Positions 35,901-47,400 of a stretch of 64,000 nucleotides of DNA are shown one piece after another; within the stretch, counting starts at the first letter, position 1, and each line of letters starts with the position of its first letter. Origin of the DNA: Zygnema cylindricum (lineage: Eukaryota; Streptophyta; Zygnematophyceae; Zygnematales; Zygnemataceae). Position numbers and translations under genes: made by a program. The stretch is from NCBI GenBank assembly GCA_037447655.1, contig JBBHKE010001954.1:62001-126000 (forward strand). The letters are read 5' to 3'. Under the pieces are notes generated by a model that was not told where the DNA came from, did no database searches, and worked only from the letters and a program-made list of their open reading frames with translations.

Positions 35901-36512
35901 TTAGTCGGCTCCACATGTTTGGGTGGCAGCTCGTGATGCCGCTAAGTCGAAGGAGCGTGATTATGCCCATCGGGACCCTATGGATGACTTTATTCCGATG
36001 GTGGTCGAGATTTTTGGTTGTTTGGGTGTTGCACTGGATGAGTTTCTCTGTACTTGTGCTCGACGTGCTTTTGAGCGCCGAGTACCTAGGAGCCCTCCTC
36101 GTTTGGTCCTTCTTCTCATTGTCAACGCTTATCTGTGGCTTTACAGCGAGTGCAGGCTTCTATTCTTCTCCGATTGGCTGTTGCGGTTATGGATCGTCAT
36201 CGTGTTCCGGAACTTCCTCAACGTGCTCCCCCGAGCTGGATAGACTTACGGGGTTGCTCTTTGTAGATATTTAATTGAGTTGGGGTTTGAGGTTGGGGTT
36301 GTAGGTTTGGTTTTGTGAGTTGCCATGCTTTTCATTTTGAGTTTGTGTGCTTTTATTTTCCTTGTTGTTGTTTCTTTTTTTTTGTGTTCCCGTCGCTCTT
36401 TTTGTTTTTGTTTTTTATTGTAGTTTTTCAGTTTTGGCCATGCCACCCTTTTGTACCCCCCAGACTCAGATGGTTTACCATCGTGCCTAAAATATATCCT
36501 GTTTTTTTTTCT
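32969..36512 (+). mobile_element. Non-LTR retrotransposon inserted in the duplicated segment
   Basis: A 3.54-kb insertion interrupts the second copy of the 1,800-bp duplication, with TTTTCTTC on both sides (32961-32968 and 36513-36520) as a likely target-site duplication. It has a C-rich 5' end, one long degraded coding region and a GC-richer composition than its host. The 3' end carries AGATGGTTTACCATC followed by a T-rich tail, and no long terminal repeats are present. The untouched first copy shows the pre-insertion site near 31172. Confidence 0.9.
33235..36243 (+). pseudogene. Degraded reverse transcriptase/endonuclease polyprotein
   Basis: Pieces of one polyprotein lie in several frames. 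Near 33240 is a possible N-terminal zinc finger (LECPGCHNLFAAG). At 33740-33877 and 34022-34750 is the reverse transcriptase (VAKPNGGIRPIAVGEVLYRL; QVDVSNAFNTVDRD with a catalytic Asp; THEGDPLGGPLFA; SVVDDI in place of the usual ADD box). Near 35640-35730 is a Cys-His segment (CACGRVLGPDGVHLLRCSH). After that RIDVVLLDG...GDIVLANP and MDDFIPMVVEIFGCLG resemble the C-terminal restriction-like endonuclease of R2-type elements and of streptophyte/algal relatives. Frame changes around 33500, 33880, 34750, 35280 and 35700 make it non-functional. The clade call is inference. Confidence 0.8.
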
Positions 36513-37346
36513 TTTTCTTCATAAACTACTATAAAGTGGTGACATAAGAACACACTTGATTTGGGTAATATCAAAAGATGGTGGGGGCTCTTCTGTCTCA
36601 GTCCACAAACCACTACAAATAATTGAATAGAGGATTGACAAATGGGCTAGCTCAGCTGGAAAGATAGCATCGCATGACACCGCCTTGAAAAATCCTACTA
36701 ATAGACAAAAAAAAACTTGCCTAAAATATCAAGCACGCCGAACACTCTTTGTATCAGTATCAACACCATCGACATATGTACTGGTATTGAATGATTGTGG
36801 AATCGGCGCGCTAATGAATGTTTTTAAACAGAATGCGCTATAATCTCACATCAACGATAACAAACTAGTGAGACGTATAGGTCTACAGAACAAAGCTTGC
36901 CTTATTGCAGCCAAAAAACCAGAATAATGAGAGTTTAACCAACCTACCGCGGCCGGTTACACTAGAAATCGTATTAAAGTACGACTCAGTGGACCGACAA
37001 CGCCATTGGTAAAGCTTAGGCTAGTCAGAAGAAACAACATTATGAACTCAAAAAGGGAAGCTCTGTTTTGTAGACCACTTAATACGTATGTCACATGACA
37101 TATGATCAACTTCATCGAGCCACTTCACGGCAACTATCACTACTTAGGAGAGGCCTGAGCTAAAATATCCTTCAAACAAAAGACTTAACAGGGCGTTGAA
37201 TGAGGCGATGACTGCATTTGGTTGTCATCTTTTGCAACTAGTAGTAGTGGTTAAGCCAGAACTCGCATTCTCAGTCAGGCCATCACCCACCATTAGGAGC
37301 AAAGCTTGCAAATCAATTGCTTCTGTCTGCAGCCGCCTATTCAACG
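36513..37346. repeat. 1,800-bp tandem duplication, second copy, right part
   Basis: Matches about 31172-32001, from CTTCATAAACTACTATAAA to CCGCCTATTCAAC, with a few substitutions. Beyond 37346 the sequence is unique and continues into the intron of the minus-strand gene, so this copy carries the functional last exon. Confidence 0.9.
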
Positions 37347-40300
37347 AGTCCTGTAAACAGAAAATTAGAGGGAGGGGGAGAGCGAGAGGGAGAGGGAGAG
37401 GGAGAGGGAGAGGGAGAGGGAGAGGGAAGGGACAGGCAGAGAGTCAGTAAAGACCGCAGAACATCCACTCATGCTTTTGCACAAAACAACTTACAAAACA
37501 ATTTCAAATTCAAACATGAGCATTTCCACTTACGATGAGAGAGTCTACACCAGATGGTATTTTTTGAGTTGTTGTCCCCAAGTTTAAGCAAATGTTCAGA
37601 GGTTTGGGGATAACTGGCCAGTGAATATTGACATTAACAAGTGCCATAATCTGATTAGGCCACGTGGCACTAACACAGTTTGGATTTTCCATCTTTACCT
37701 CACACCTGCAATGTAAAAAGAAAGCAACTGAGGACATGTCTGAGGCCATGAGACAAGGAAAACAAGTAACTAGAAGAGATACGGAGAATGCCAGTCAATG
37801 TTTACTGCCCAGAGTTTTTTGACTTTCATGTCCACGGACAACTCCATCAATGGAATAGCTTGTCTCAAAAGATGCCATAGATGCCATTCAAAAAATAATG
37901 GTAACTCATGCATTTTCCACCCTATCTCCCTGTGTCCCAACATTCTGAAATAATCACACAGACAAAATAAATCGCTGGTACAAGATTGTACTGAAAATTT
38001 AAATCACTGCATTGCATAAACTATAACCAAAAACTTTCTGGATGAAGATTGAACGCACCTAGATGTAATTGCTATTTCTTTAAGGGCAAGTTTCCTTTTC
38101 TCCGTAACCATAATCCGCTGCTTCAAATTTCTTAAAAATTCTGGTAACGACCTGCATATCAAGAATTCTAGTTTTGATTAAAAGTTAAAAAAATTGGAGA
38201 AGAGGCATCAAGAGAACTTATGTATTAAATCTTTATCCGAAAATAAAAAGATAATGGAGAATCTAACATTAATGACGAATAATTTTGAGGATACACAAAA
38301 GAATAAGGACCCAAACCCCCCAATGTAATTAATTCAACCTGAAGTCGATAGGCAAAAATACCTGGAATGTTGGCAGTCTTAATTGTATTCATAGACATTG
38401 GTAGAGGTGTCCAATAGCAGTAAGACTCTAAAAGTGACTTTTTGAACCTCCTAAAGGCCTATTAACATGAATACTGAAAAACTTACATGTCAGAGGTCTT
38501 CGCAGCCTTGATAATGTCATCGATATGTACATCAACATCGTCGACCTTCACCAAATCCATCCTTGTCAACAAAATAAATATAAAAACAAAAAAAGTTGCT
38601 GGTTTCAATTTGAAAGACTACGTTGATAAGAGCAAAAATGGAACAGAGCCAAAATCAAATCACCTTTGCTGTTGTGATCTTTTGAGTGGGCACATCAATC
38701 ATGATTTGAGCTTTACGTTCGACAGTCTTTCCAGATTCCAAGTGGTAGGAAACCAATAAGTGGAGCTCCCCTTCAGAAGATTGGATGACAATAACACTCC
38801 CCAGAGTTTCTACAAGGCTTTTAAGAGCTCCGTCCCTGTTAAAAAAGACTTGGAAAACTTCAGAATGATGTATGATACGGCTAAAATAATGGAAAAACCA
38901 CAAAAGACATGTTCTGAAAAGATAAGTTGTGAATCATACCGAGAGTCCTTGTCCTTCTGTTTCTGCAAAAGGAGTTGTTTATCCTTCTCCATACTCTTCA
39001 TCCTCATAGCTTGTTTTGACCTCTGTCAAACGGTGAATACAAGATGGAACACATTTTGTAAGAAAATCAAACCATGCATACCATAATCAAGAGAGAAAGA
39101 ACCCGTTCAAGTCATGCCAGTAAAGCATTGCAAGTTTAAACATTCAACAAAAACAAAATAATTAGGATGAGGAATATAGATCGACACACTCTAAACAATC
39201 AGCGTGCATCTCGTTTGGGAATGGAAGAGCAGCCCCTTCATTTAATAGTACAGCAGTTCAAGCAAAAACGAACAAAAAAAAATATATAATTTTGATTTGA
39301 TAATCACATTCTGTCATCATAGTTCAATGCCAATTTCCCGCCATAACTGCACCAGAAACGGCCCTACTAGCTAGATTATGGAAGCCACAGAAAAAGAAAA
39401 GATTGTTCGAGAAATGTTTACTCTCACAATGCACATCCCTCTTCCAAAGCCTATACTATGAATCTACGAGCATTATCTACACGCTTCTTTCAAGGTAACA
39501 CACCGACATTATACACGACAATTACAGGTAACAGATTTCAAACAGGCTTTCTATCACATGTAGGAACATCATTTTTTTGTTATTGGCCACTTCCAAACAA
39601 GAAGAGCATACCAAAGAGCTTGTTTTAAATATATTGAGCCAGGTATACTTGCAAAAGCAGTGATTTATCTGAAGTCAGTGTGGAGATTCAAAAGAATCTG
39701 CTTTGGCATTAAACAGATGAGAGAAGCAAAACACCAGACGGTGCCAGGCACGGCTTGGAACGTGCTTGTTTTTTATATTCACATTCTCACGTGTTCAAGA
39801 CAAAGTTCCATTATCAACGAGTGTACCAAACCTCTGACGATTTACACAGTTCAAAAAAGGGGAAACGAGCTCAATTGAAAGTACAATAGCTGTGCTTTAT
39901 TTGCAGAAAAAAAACGTGATAACCGGCATTACATTAAGCTTTTTATGTACCTGTTTTTCCCTCTCTTCCAGTTGATGCCGAATGGTGTGGATCTCATCTG
40001 CCAAAGTTTTTTCTTCCAACTCCATATCCGCAAGCTTTCTTTGCTGTAGGCACAAACCTTCCTTTCACTCAATAACATAGCGTGATATTTCACATGCTGC
40101 TGTCAATATGTTTTACTCGCAGGATCTCTTATATCTTCTTACCTTACAAATCTGTTTCAAATATCCAAATCAATCATGCAACTTGAGTAAAGGCAACATT
40201 GAGTTGACGGCAAGGGTAGATACAAGTCTGATAGCAATATTTTTTCGAGCTTCTTGATTCATAATCCGCATTTTTGTACAGAGCACGCCTGTACTAAACA

Positions 40301-42869
40301 AAAGAAGGTGAAATAGAAAAGGAAAAAAAACATGGTGAAATTAAGAAAGGGGGAAATGGAGGTAAAATCATTACATGTGCATCAGAATCTTTCTCAACCA
40401 GATCAGAAGTCACGTTGTCCTGCTCCAAGCCAAACCACGAAGCACCCAATAAGCTTCTTCACAAAAGCTTATTTGCGGCAGAGATTTACACAAACACTGT
40501 AAAATTTGATAAGGTGGTGGCGGTGCGAAATTACCTGTTCAAGGCTCTTAATCTCCTTCTCCACTGCGTATAATTCTTCAAGCTGTACCATCAATAAAGT
40601 AAAATTGTGTCAGGTCAACCTTAGAGAAAACAGTGTGGTAATTTGAAGGTTCCCTACAGATCTTTGTGCACAAGCCTGGCATACGTTAGAAGGGCAAGGC
40701 ATAAAAAAGGCTGAGAACGTAATTCCATAAAAAAACGGGGCAATTTTGCACTGTCGTTTGTCATGCTTTTTGGAACATTCGGAATTGTTCTTAACAATAG
40801 GCAATAGTTTTCCATACCCAGGCAAGTCATAGACAACCGTTGATTAGCTTATATCTTATATCGTGAAAAAGTTTCGGCTCTTTATTTCATTTCACTGTCT
40901 GAAAGAGTCCAACCACGTCAAGGTCAACATGTATTTTTGTCAAACCATGATGCACATGATTTAAAACGACAACATTGCCATAGGAAAGTATGAGTGCCCA
41001 CATGCAAAATTGACTATTTCATTATTGACAATATTAATTTCAAAGTCCTTGCAAAAAAATCTCACCTGCGACTTCCAGGTGTCAAACAGGATTTCGCCGG
41101 CTGTTTTACGATTTGCCTTTGCTGCTAAATCTGATAATCACCATTTCAGCAATCGAAAATTCATCAGTGCTTGAAAAACTGGAGTGTGATCACAGCAACA
41201 GCAATACTTGGGTTTATCATCACCGAAGAAAAGTCGTGTTATTAGAGGCAGCTGTACCTTTTTTCAAAGACGCCAAGTCGTCTTGACTTCTGTTCCGGAG
41301 ACCCACTAATTGCTGATGGATAGACTGGAGTGATGCATAGTTCTCTGCAATATGCATTTCACACATAACAGAAAAACCACGTCACTTCCTATACTCAATA
41401 CATAAGAAATTTACAACTGTTGTTCAATGTTTAGCTACATTCACTGAGACAATGCTTATTACTAACGGACACACCTATAAGCAAAACTCCGTAGCTGGTC
41501 GAATGCTCAGGGCCAATAGATTGGTTGAACCCAGGTCTTTCAATTAGGAGCTTCTGAAGCTCGACAAGGTCCGAGTCGATAATTGCCAAATGACTCCGAA
41601 AATCCTGGCAAAATATACATGAGTCAGACACAAAGCAAAGAAACAAGGCCAAAAAGAAACTTCATTGCAACATTATCCGCCATTGCAGCCTTCAAAGTTC
41701 TCTGCCCATCGCTGTTTGTGCAAAGAATTTTTTAGTGTAAAATGCAAAATTAAACTGTATTATCCTAATTTAGTGTTGGAAGATGTGGAAGATTTTAGTC
41801 CACTTCCGTAAATAGACCAAAAAAATCGCCACCAAATTAGAAAGTTTAACACTACTAACGATGGGCAGTGAATTTAGGAAGGAAGTTACTTGTCCAAATT
41901 GGATGAAGACAAATAGAGTAAAAATTCTCGTGTTTTAGGTTCTGTAGAAAACTTAACAAGCAACTCGAATGGCGAGGATATTATATCATATCAACTAAAA
42001 CTACACTGCTCATCGTTTTTAATGCTAATAACACTATTCAAGGGAGTGGACTACAACCAGCAAAGTCATTCTGCCCTAAATTAGTATTATTGATGCTAGT
42101 TTCGCTTTAGTACTAACGGTTCCTCTACATTAATACAGATGAGCAGTGTACAATGCCCATTGCTATTAGTGTAAAGGAGTTATAGCATTAATGCAGAAGA
42201 ATGTATAGTACAATTTTAGTGTATGGAGACCTGGAGATTGCAGTCCACTCCCTTAAATAGTGTTATAAACACTATTTTATGATTTTAGGCCAAAATAGTT
42301 GCAGCCGAATGAGTGTTATTGACACTAATAGTGATGGGCAGTGTAGTTTAGGTGATGCTCATATGCAGTTGAAACGAGGCAAAAGTCAGGCACTTTATCT
42401 GTCAGATATATTTTCAGGGGACCGGAAATGGTAATGAAAATTCTTAGGAAATGATTCCAACTCTTTATACTCTGTAAGAATTGTCTTACTTGCTCCAAGC
42501 TGTCACAGTAATGGTGAAGGTCATCCTGAGATTCCACTTTTGAATGCTCTGTCACCTGCACATGGAGATGGCCATGAAAAAGAAATGATGAGACTTACAT
42601 CAAAGATGAATCTATATTGAAGGACTTTCTCAAAAATAAAAAGTCCATCGAACACTTTTGTCTAAAGGTGTTTATTTTCAAAACTGCAAGAACATGATTT
42701 ATTTGCGTTGATTTGACAGCAATTTTAGTGTTACAGGGAAAATCGGGAATAGCATTGTTAGTGATGTATACAGTAATAGGACTGTTAAAAAAGCATTTAC
42801 CTTTGCAAACTCTTTTTGATAAGTAAGCATTGTAGCTTCCCAGTCAGCCAAATCAGTGGGAGGAGCCAT
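37225..42869 (-). CDS. Coiled-coil protein with possible double-RWD C-terminus (kinetochore-like candidate)
   Basis: Exons in transcription order: 42869-42801, 42555-42490, 41604-41475, 41344-41258, 41130-41066, 40582-40535, 40419-40375, microexon 40151-40143, 40043-39951, 39022-38940, 38835-38664, 38545-38487, 38151-38059, 37705-37534 and 37350-37225. They keep frame throughout and give about 438 aa. The N-terminal half is Glu/Lys/Gln-rich and looks coiled-coil (LADMELEEKTLADEIHTI; SMEKDKQLLLQKQKDKD). The C-terminal half looks like two compact alpha/beta units (GELHLLVSYHLESGKTVE...; CEVKMENPNCV...VNVNIHWPVIPKPLNICLNL) joined by a helix (LPEFLRNLKQRIM). This order recalls the KNL1/Spc105 C-terminus, or CENP-O/P, but no MELT-type N-terminus is present. 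Acceptor 38545 is weak. The identity is inference. Confidence 0.6.
37364..37435. repeat. (GGGAGA)n simple repeat
   Basis: About ten near-perfect hexamers, read as (TCTCCC)n on the transcribed minus strand. They end some 15 bp before the acceptor of the last exon of the minus-strand gene, so the repeat takes the place of a polypyrimidine tract. Confidence 0.9.
41760..41872. mobile_element. MITE fragment (GATGGGCAGTG family)
   Basis: Right end AACACTACTAACGATGGGCAGTG and interior GTCCACTTCCGTAAATAG match the elements at 42002-42345. The left terminus is eroded. It lies in the intron 41605-42489. Confidence 0.55.
42002..42150. mobile_element. MITE (GATGAGCAGTGTA ends)
   Basis: It begins TACACTGCTCATCG and ends GATGAGCAGTGTA, an inverted repeat of about 13 bp on a 149-bp element. 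Its final TA is the first TA of the next element. Intronic in the minus-strand coiled-coil gene. Confidence 0.7.
42149..42345. mobile_element. MITE (GCCCATTGCTATTAGTGT ends)
   Basis: The left end TACAATGCCCATTGCTATTA and right end TAATAGTGATGGGCAGTGTA are inverted repeats. Interior GTCCACTCCCTTAAATAGTG is shared with 10781-10983. It overlaps the preceding MITE by one TA. Confidence 0.75.
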
Positions 42870-44445
42870 GAGATTTCAATGTTCTTTGTCTCATAGGACA
42901 AAAACAAGTTGGTACTACTAAGCAGAGGACTTTGGCAAACGGAAAATGATAATATTTTTTAGAACATTAAAGTGCCGAAGAAAGGATATGTATCCACCAG
43001 AAGATATTGAGCAATATGGAACAATGTGAACAGTACAGTTCTGCAGTAAACACAATATTTTTAAAGTGAGATTGCTCTAAAAGGCTCCATGTTACTTCTG
43101 AGCATTTTCCAGCTGAAAGTTTCCCGCCCCCGGAAGCACCAATAAAAACACGGTCTATGATATTTGACGCCTTGATTTTTGAACTTTTGATTCAGTTTTC
43201 GCTCATCAATTCTGAATTGCATTTTGAATTGAAGCCAACGGTCCTGGGAAAAAAGGCAGATCAGGGTTCGATGAGCGTTCCATCCACAGTTCAGTTATTT
43301 CATGGGAATCGCCCAGACTCAATCGAAGCCGTCCAATGGGCGATTTTGGCGCTACGATCTTTGCGTTTCAGCCACAATTCAGTAATGTATCGTCACACTA
43401 CCGTGCTTGGATCCCTGCACATTTGAACCGGGGGGTGCACACTGTTGAAGAGCAGCGTCGAGTTTTACTTTTCACAACTTCGCAGTTTTGTGGAACCGTA
43501 CAGCGCAGTGCAAAACGACACAGCAATGTGTGGCTCAGTCCAGTGAAAGAACGGACTGAAAATTCCTGAAACCTTTTACCCACGCAACTGTAACATCGGT
43601 GAGCTCTAAGCATAGGTCCGAGATCCGTCCAATTTGTTCTCCCAAGTTTCCCAACGTGTGACAAACGTAGAGCAGATACAAAATACAATTCACAGTTTTA
43701 ATGTACGAGAAAGTACGGAAACGCTACTTACGATATACGTATCATACGCAATAAAAACAGTAACACTCATGTACTACGGGAATCACCAAATATACGGTAT
43801 AGTACAGTACGTACTGAACTGTACAGTACTGTACAGTACAGTACTGTAACTTTCTAGTTTCTACGCGTTTCCGCACTTTTGAAAACTTGGTACAAATAGT
43901 CAAATATCTTAGCTATCTAACGTTCCCTATTTGTTACCTTCTGTCAGCGCATACATTAGTTGTTGGCGACGTGACATAGAGCCATAAATTTCCGTAGCCA
44001 TGTCTTGTGACCTGTATCTGAAAACTCGATTGTAACATGAGCTTATCTAGCCATGGCTTTCGATGGAACTTAACAACGATTGAAAGGAATTTTTCTGAGC
44101 GTGCAAGCAGACCTTAAAAGAGCTCTTAGTTCAATCTTTTCAACTGTGTCATTTATGTTGTTTCTGACATTATTTGTGAATGGTTAGGTATTGCTAGAAA
44201 CCTATTTCCGGGAAGATCTGATGAAGAGATGGTGGTCCTCTCCATCTACTACCCTTTTTTGTCTATTTTCTTTGTAACATTTTCAAAATTTCAGTACTTT
44301 TCACAATTATTTGTTTCTCCTACACAATAATCACATTCTCACATCATCAACATCTCTTTTGTTTTTCCTTTTCTGCCGAGAAACATTCTCGTTTTGTTGA
44401 AAAAAGGTTTCAAGGGAATTAATTGATCTGTTAGATCTTTTGAAG
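42870..44445. promoter_or_regulatory. Divergent intergenic region between two genes
   Basis: The minus-strand coiled-coil gene starts at 42869 and the ARMH3-like gene at 44446, so this 1.58 kb must contain both promoters. I see no clear TATA box or shared motif. Frames at 43157-43688 on both strands show no recognised domain. Confidence 0.4.
43795..43850. repeat. GTACAGTACTGTAC palindrome cluster
   Basis: Overlapping perfect palindromes made of TGTACAGTACTGTACA-type units, within the divergent promoter region. The same theme appears upstream of the ELAPOR-like gene (11340-11660). Confidence 0.75.
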
Positions 44446-47400
44446 ATGTGGACCTCTTCTAATAAATCCTCTGCGAGGAGTAACGGATTGGTTCAGCGTC
44501 GACAGGGGTCACGATCTGACTTGCGTCCAGCCTTGAAGGAAAAGTTTGTCTCATTGTATGAAGATATTTTTGCTTTACGAAGTCCTATTCAAACCGCCAG
44601 AGACGAGGGCTTTGCCGGCCGTCAGACCGTTCAACGATTTTGGGACGAGCTTTTGTTATTAAAGGTCCCATTTCTACTCCTCAATCTAAGAGACTCTAGA
44701 GAAATCTAAATTCGTATTATTTTCACCACCTAAATATGGATGGTACAATGTTTTGATTTTGAGGACAAGGTATGTGAATGATATTTTGGGTATTGGCATG
44801 TATATCTTAAACGCAGTCCTTTACTGAGCATATTTGTGAAACAGCATTGTGAACCTCTAAACCGTTCATTTGGTTTATCCTGAATGAAGACGTAGTATCG
44901 ATCCAACCTAATTTTGTGAAGAGCGCCCTCACAAATCATTGCAAATTTGATAGGACCAAACATTTCGGTCTGCAACCATGGACTCGAGTTAATATAGGCC
45001 TATATAAAAAATCAGTTTTAAATTATGTATATTTAGGCACATTACTAGAGTGATTAAGGCACGACGAAGATTACCCTTATGTTAAGGGTGAATCGTACAG
45101 TTTTATGAGTAACCTTATGTCCGATTACTTAAAATAATGTACTAACTGTACGATTCACCCTCAAAACGAGAGTAAAACTTGGATAATGTAGTAACCTTAT
45201 GAGCCACATGTTGATATGTACTCATAATCAGAAAGTAGCACATTATGTTTGAAGTAAAATATGCTGACAACATAATTATTCAAGCGAAATTCTGGTTAAA
45301 GATATTGTTGCACACTTTTCGATATTGTCACATTGCCTATTGCTTTCTTGTGCATAATGAAAACAATACCTTATTGCAAAATAATTTTTCATGCCTCACA
45401 ATTACCTTTAAAGTCTTTTGAAGTGTTTTTTTCTAAATTGTAGAGGTGACATTGGTTTTCCTGGTCCGGATGTAAAGTATATCAAGCCAATACACCCAAA
45501 AGTTAGTCAATGTGTGTGAAATAGTTTTCCAAACAAAATGAGGGAAACTTTTACGTCTCTTCTTTTTGTTGACTTTGTATCACTTAAGGTTCTTAAACAA
45601 GCTGGTCTCAAGCAGGCACTTGTCTTATGGAATTTTCTTTAAGAGGTACTCTTTAGTTACCATAGTCAATTCCGGTGCACTTTCTAGGCGCCTTCTTTAT
45701 GAGTTGTTTATTACGTTGCTGTTATGAGTGTTTTGGTGCTTCTAAAATCATTGTACATATAGGGTCAAGACCTCCCTGTATGTTATCCACTTATCGTTTG
45801 TTTGAAATCATTCCTATGTAAGCCTTCCTTGCGCGGACGGTCAAAAGTGAGTGTCTTCTTTTGTTATAAGTACACTACCCATCGCTACTAAAGGATTATT
45901 AGTGTAATGTGGAATGAGAATGTACAATCTAATTTATCGTAGGCAATAAGAACCTGATATATTTGAAAAAATAATGCTAACTGCGTGCAAATCTTTGAAG
46001 ATGAAGCTAACTTTATTGCAAATTTTGCCTTGAAGACAGTTCATCTGTCTTTTTGAGTTTTCTAGGAGTTACGATCTATCGTTTGTTCAAATCTTCATTT
46101 TGCGTTGCAGAAAGTATGTTTGTCCACAATAGCTCATGTGCTGAGTTGTAAAATTGCTGAGTTCTGAGATCAATGATTGCCAATTTAATCAGGAACACAT
46201 CTATGCTATCATCGCCACTCTATTCTTCGTGCTCGTTTTTAATTCGTCAATGTGTGGAATTCTGTAGTTCACAAACTGCGATAGCAATGTTGTACAGACC
46301 AAAATCCTGGATATAAAACTTGAGCCATTAAAAATGTTAATTTTTACTGAAGTCTTAAATCCTGCAAAATCTTACTCTTGAATAGGTAATTTTCTTGGCA
46401 ATTGATATCCTTGTCACAATCTGGGAAATCTGGACAATCTGCAAGTGTTTGTAACGCATGAAGATATGCCCCTTTTAAGGACCCAATCAATCAACATTGT
46501 GCACATTTTTTCATACATTTTGAAAACTTTTAGGCGTGCATGAGTGGGCTTTCAAGCTCTTTAATCTTTAAGAGGTGGGTTTCTTCTTCCTGTTCTCCCT
46601 TCAGGTAAATGAAGCATATCTCGCTCAGTGTGTGGCTCAGTCTCCGGAGGATCAGCTGGTGGGACCGCTGAGGAATACTATTAACGACATTGTAGGAACT
46701 TGCGTACGGTATTGGTTTCAATTCTCAATTTCCTTTCCTTTCTCTGGAGCACGTTGAGATTTCCAAGTTGAATTGGTTTCGTTCCAAGTTGTTCTTGCAT
46801 TTAGAGGAGTTTAGAATGAAGTCATGCTCACAATATTCATTCTAGATGGTCTTAATGACGGGAGATACATCTCAGTTTGATGGTTTGGTTCATTGTCGAC
46901 TGTGGTAAATACCAACTCATTGTCTCTGTTTTTTCAATACAGACGACCCTGGCTTTTAATATGTTAGTCTGCATAAATGCTTGATGGACATAGTTGTTAG
47001 CCTGTGACATCAAAAATTGCCAACATCCGCAGATCCCAAATTTGGGAGTGTAACCTATGTGCAGAGCAAGGAAAACAGCCTATAATTTTATCACGCTGTG
47101 TAGGGAGTCTTAAGGGCTTACATGTAATTATGAGTTGGAGGTTTAAAGTGAAACATGAGCAATTAAGGTGTTTTCATGATTATTGCAATGAATATTACCT
47201 TTGCTGGATAGCTTAGCACAATAAATGGGAGATTCTGAACAAGTTGGAAAGTTTATGCTATCATGTGTTAAACAAGATTTTGGGGGATGTGTGTGCAGAT
47301 ATTTGAATGATGTAAGTTTTATTCGAGTTGCACACGCTCTGGAGACTTTGACTGTAATTATTCGCGAAATTTTTCGAAAACGATTCAATGAGCAAGTATG

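Noticed and set aside
37196-37538. Plus-strand frames including a Gly-Arg-Glu repeat
   Set aside because: They are the antisense of the last exon of the minus-strand gene and of the (GGGAGA)n repeat.
43157-43688. Overlapping plus- and minus-strand frames in the divergent intergenic region
   Set aside because: No splice-linked partners, domains or start context; considered chance frames.
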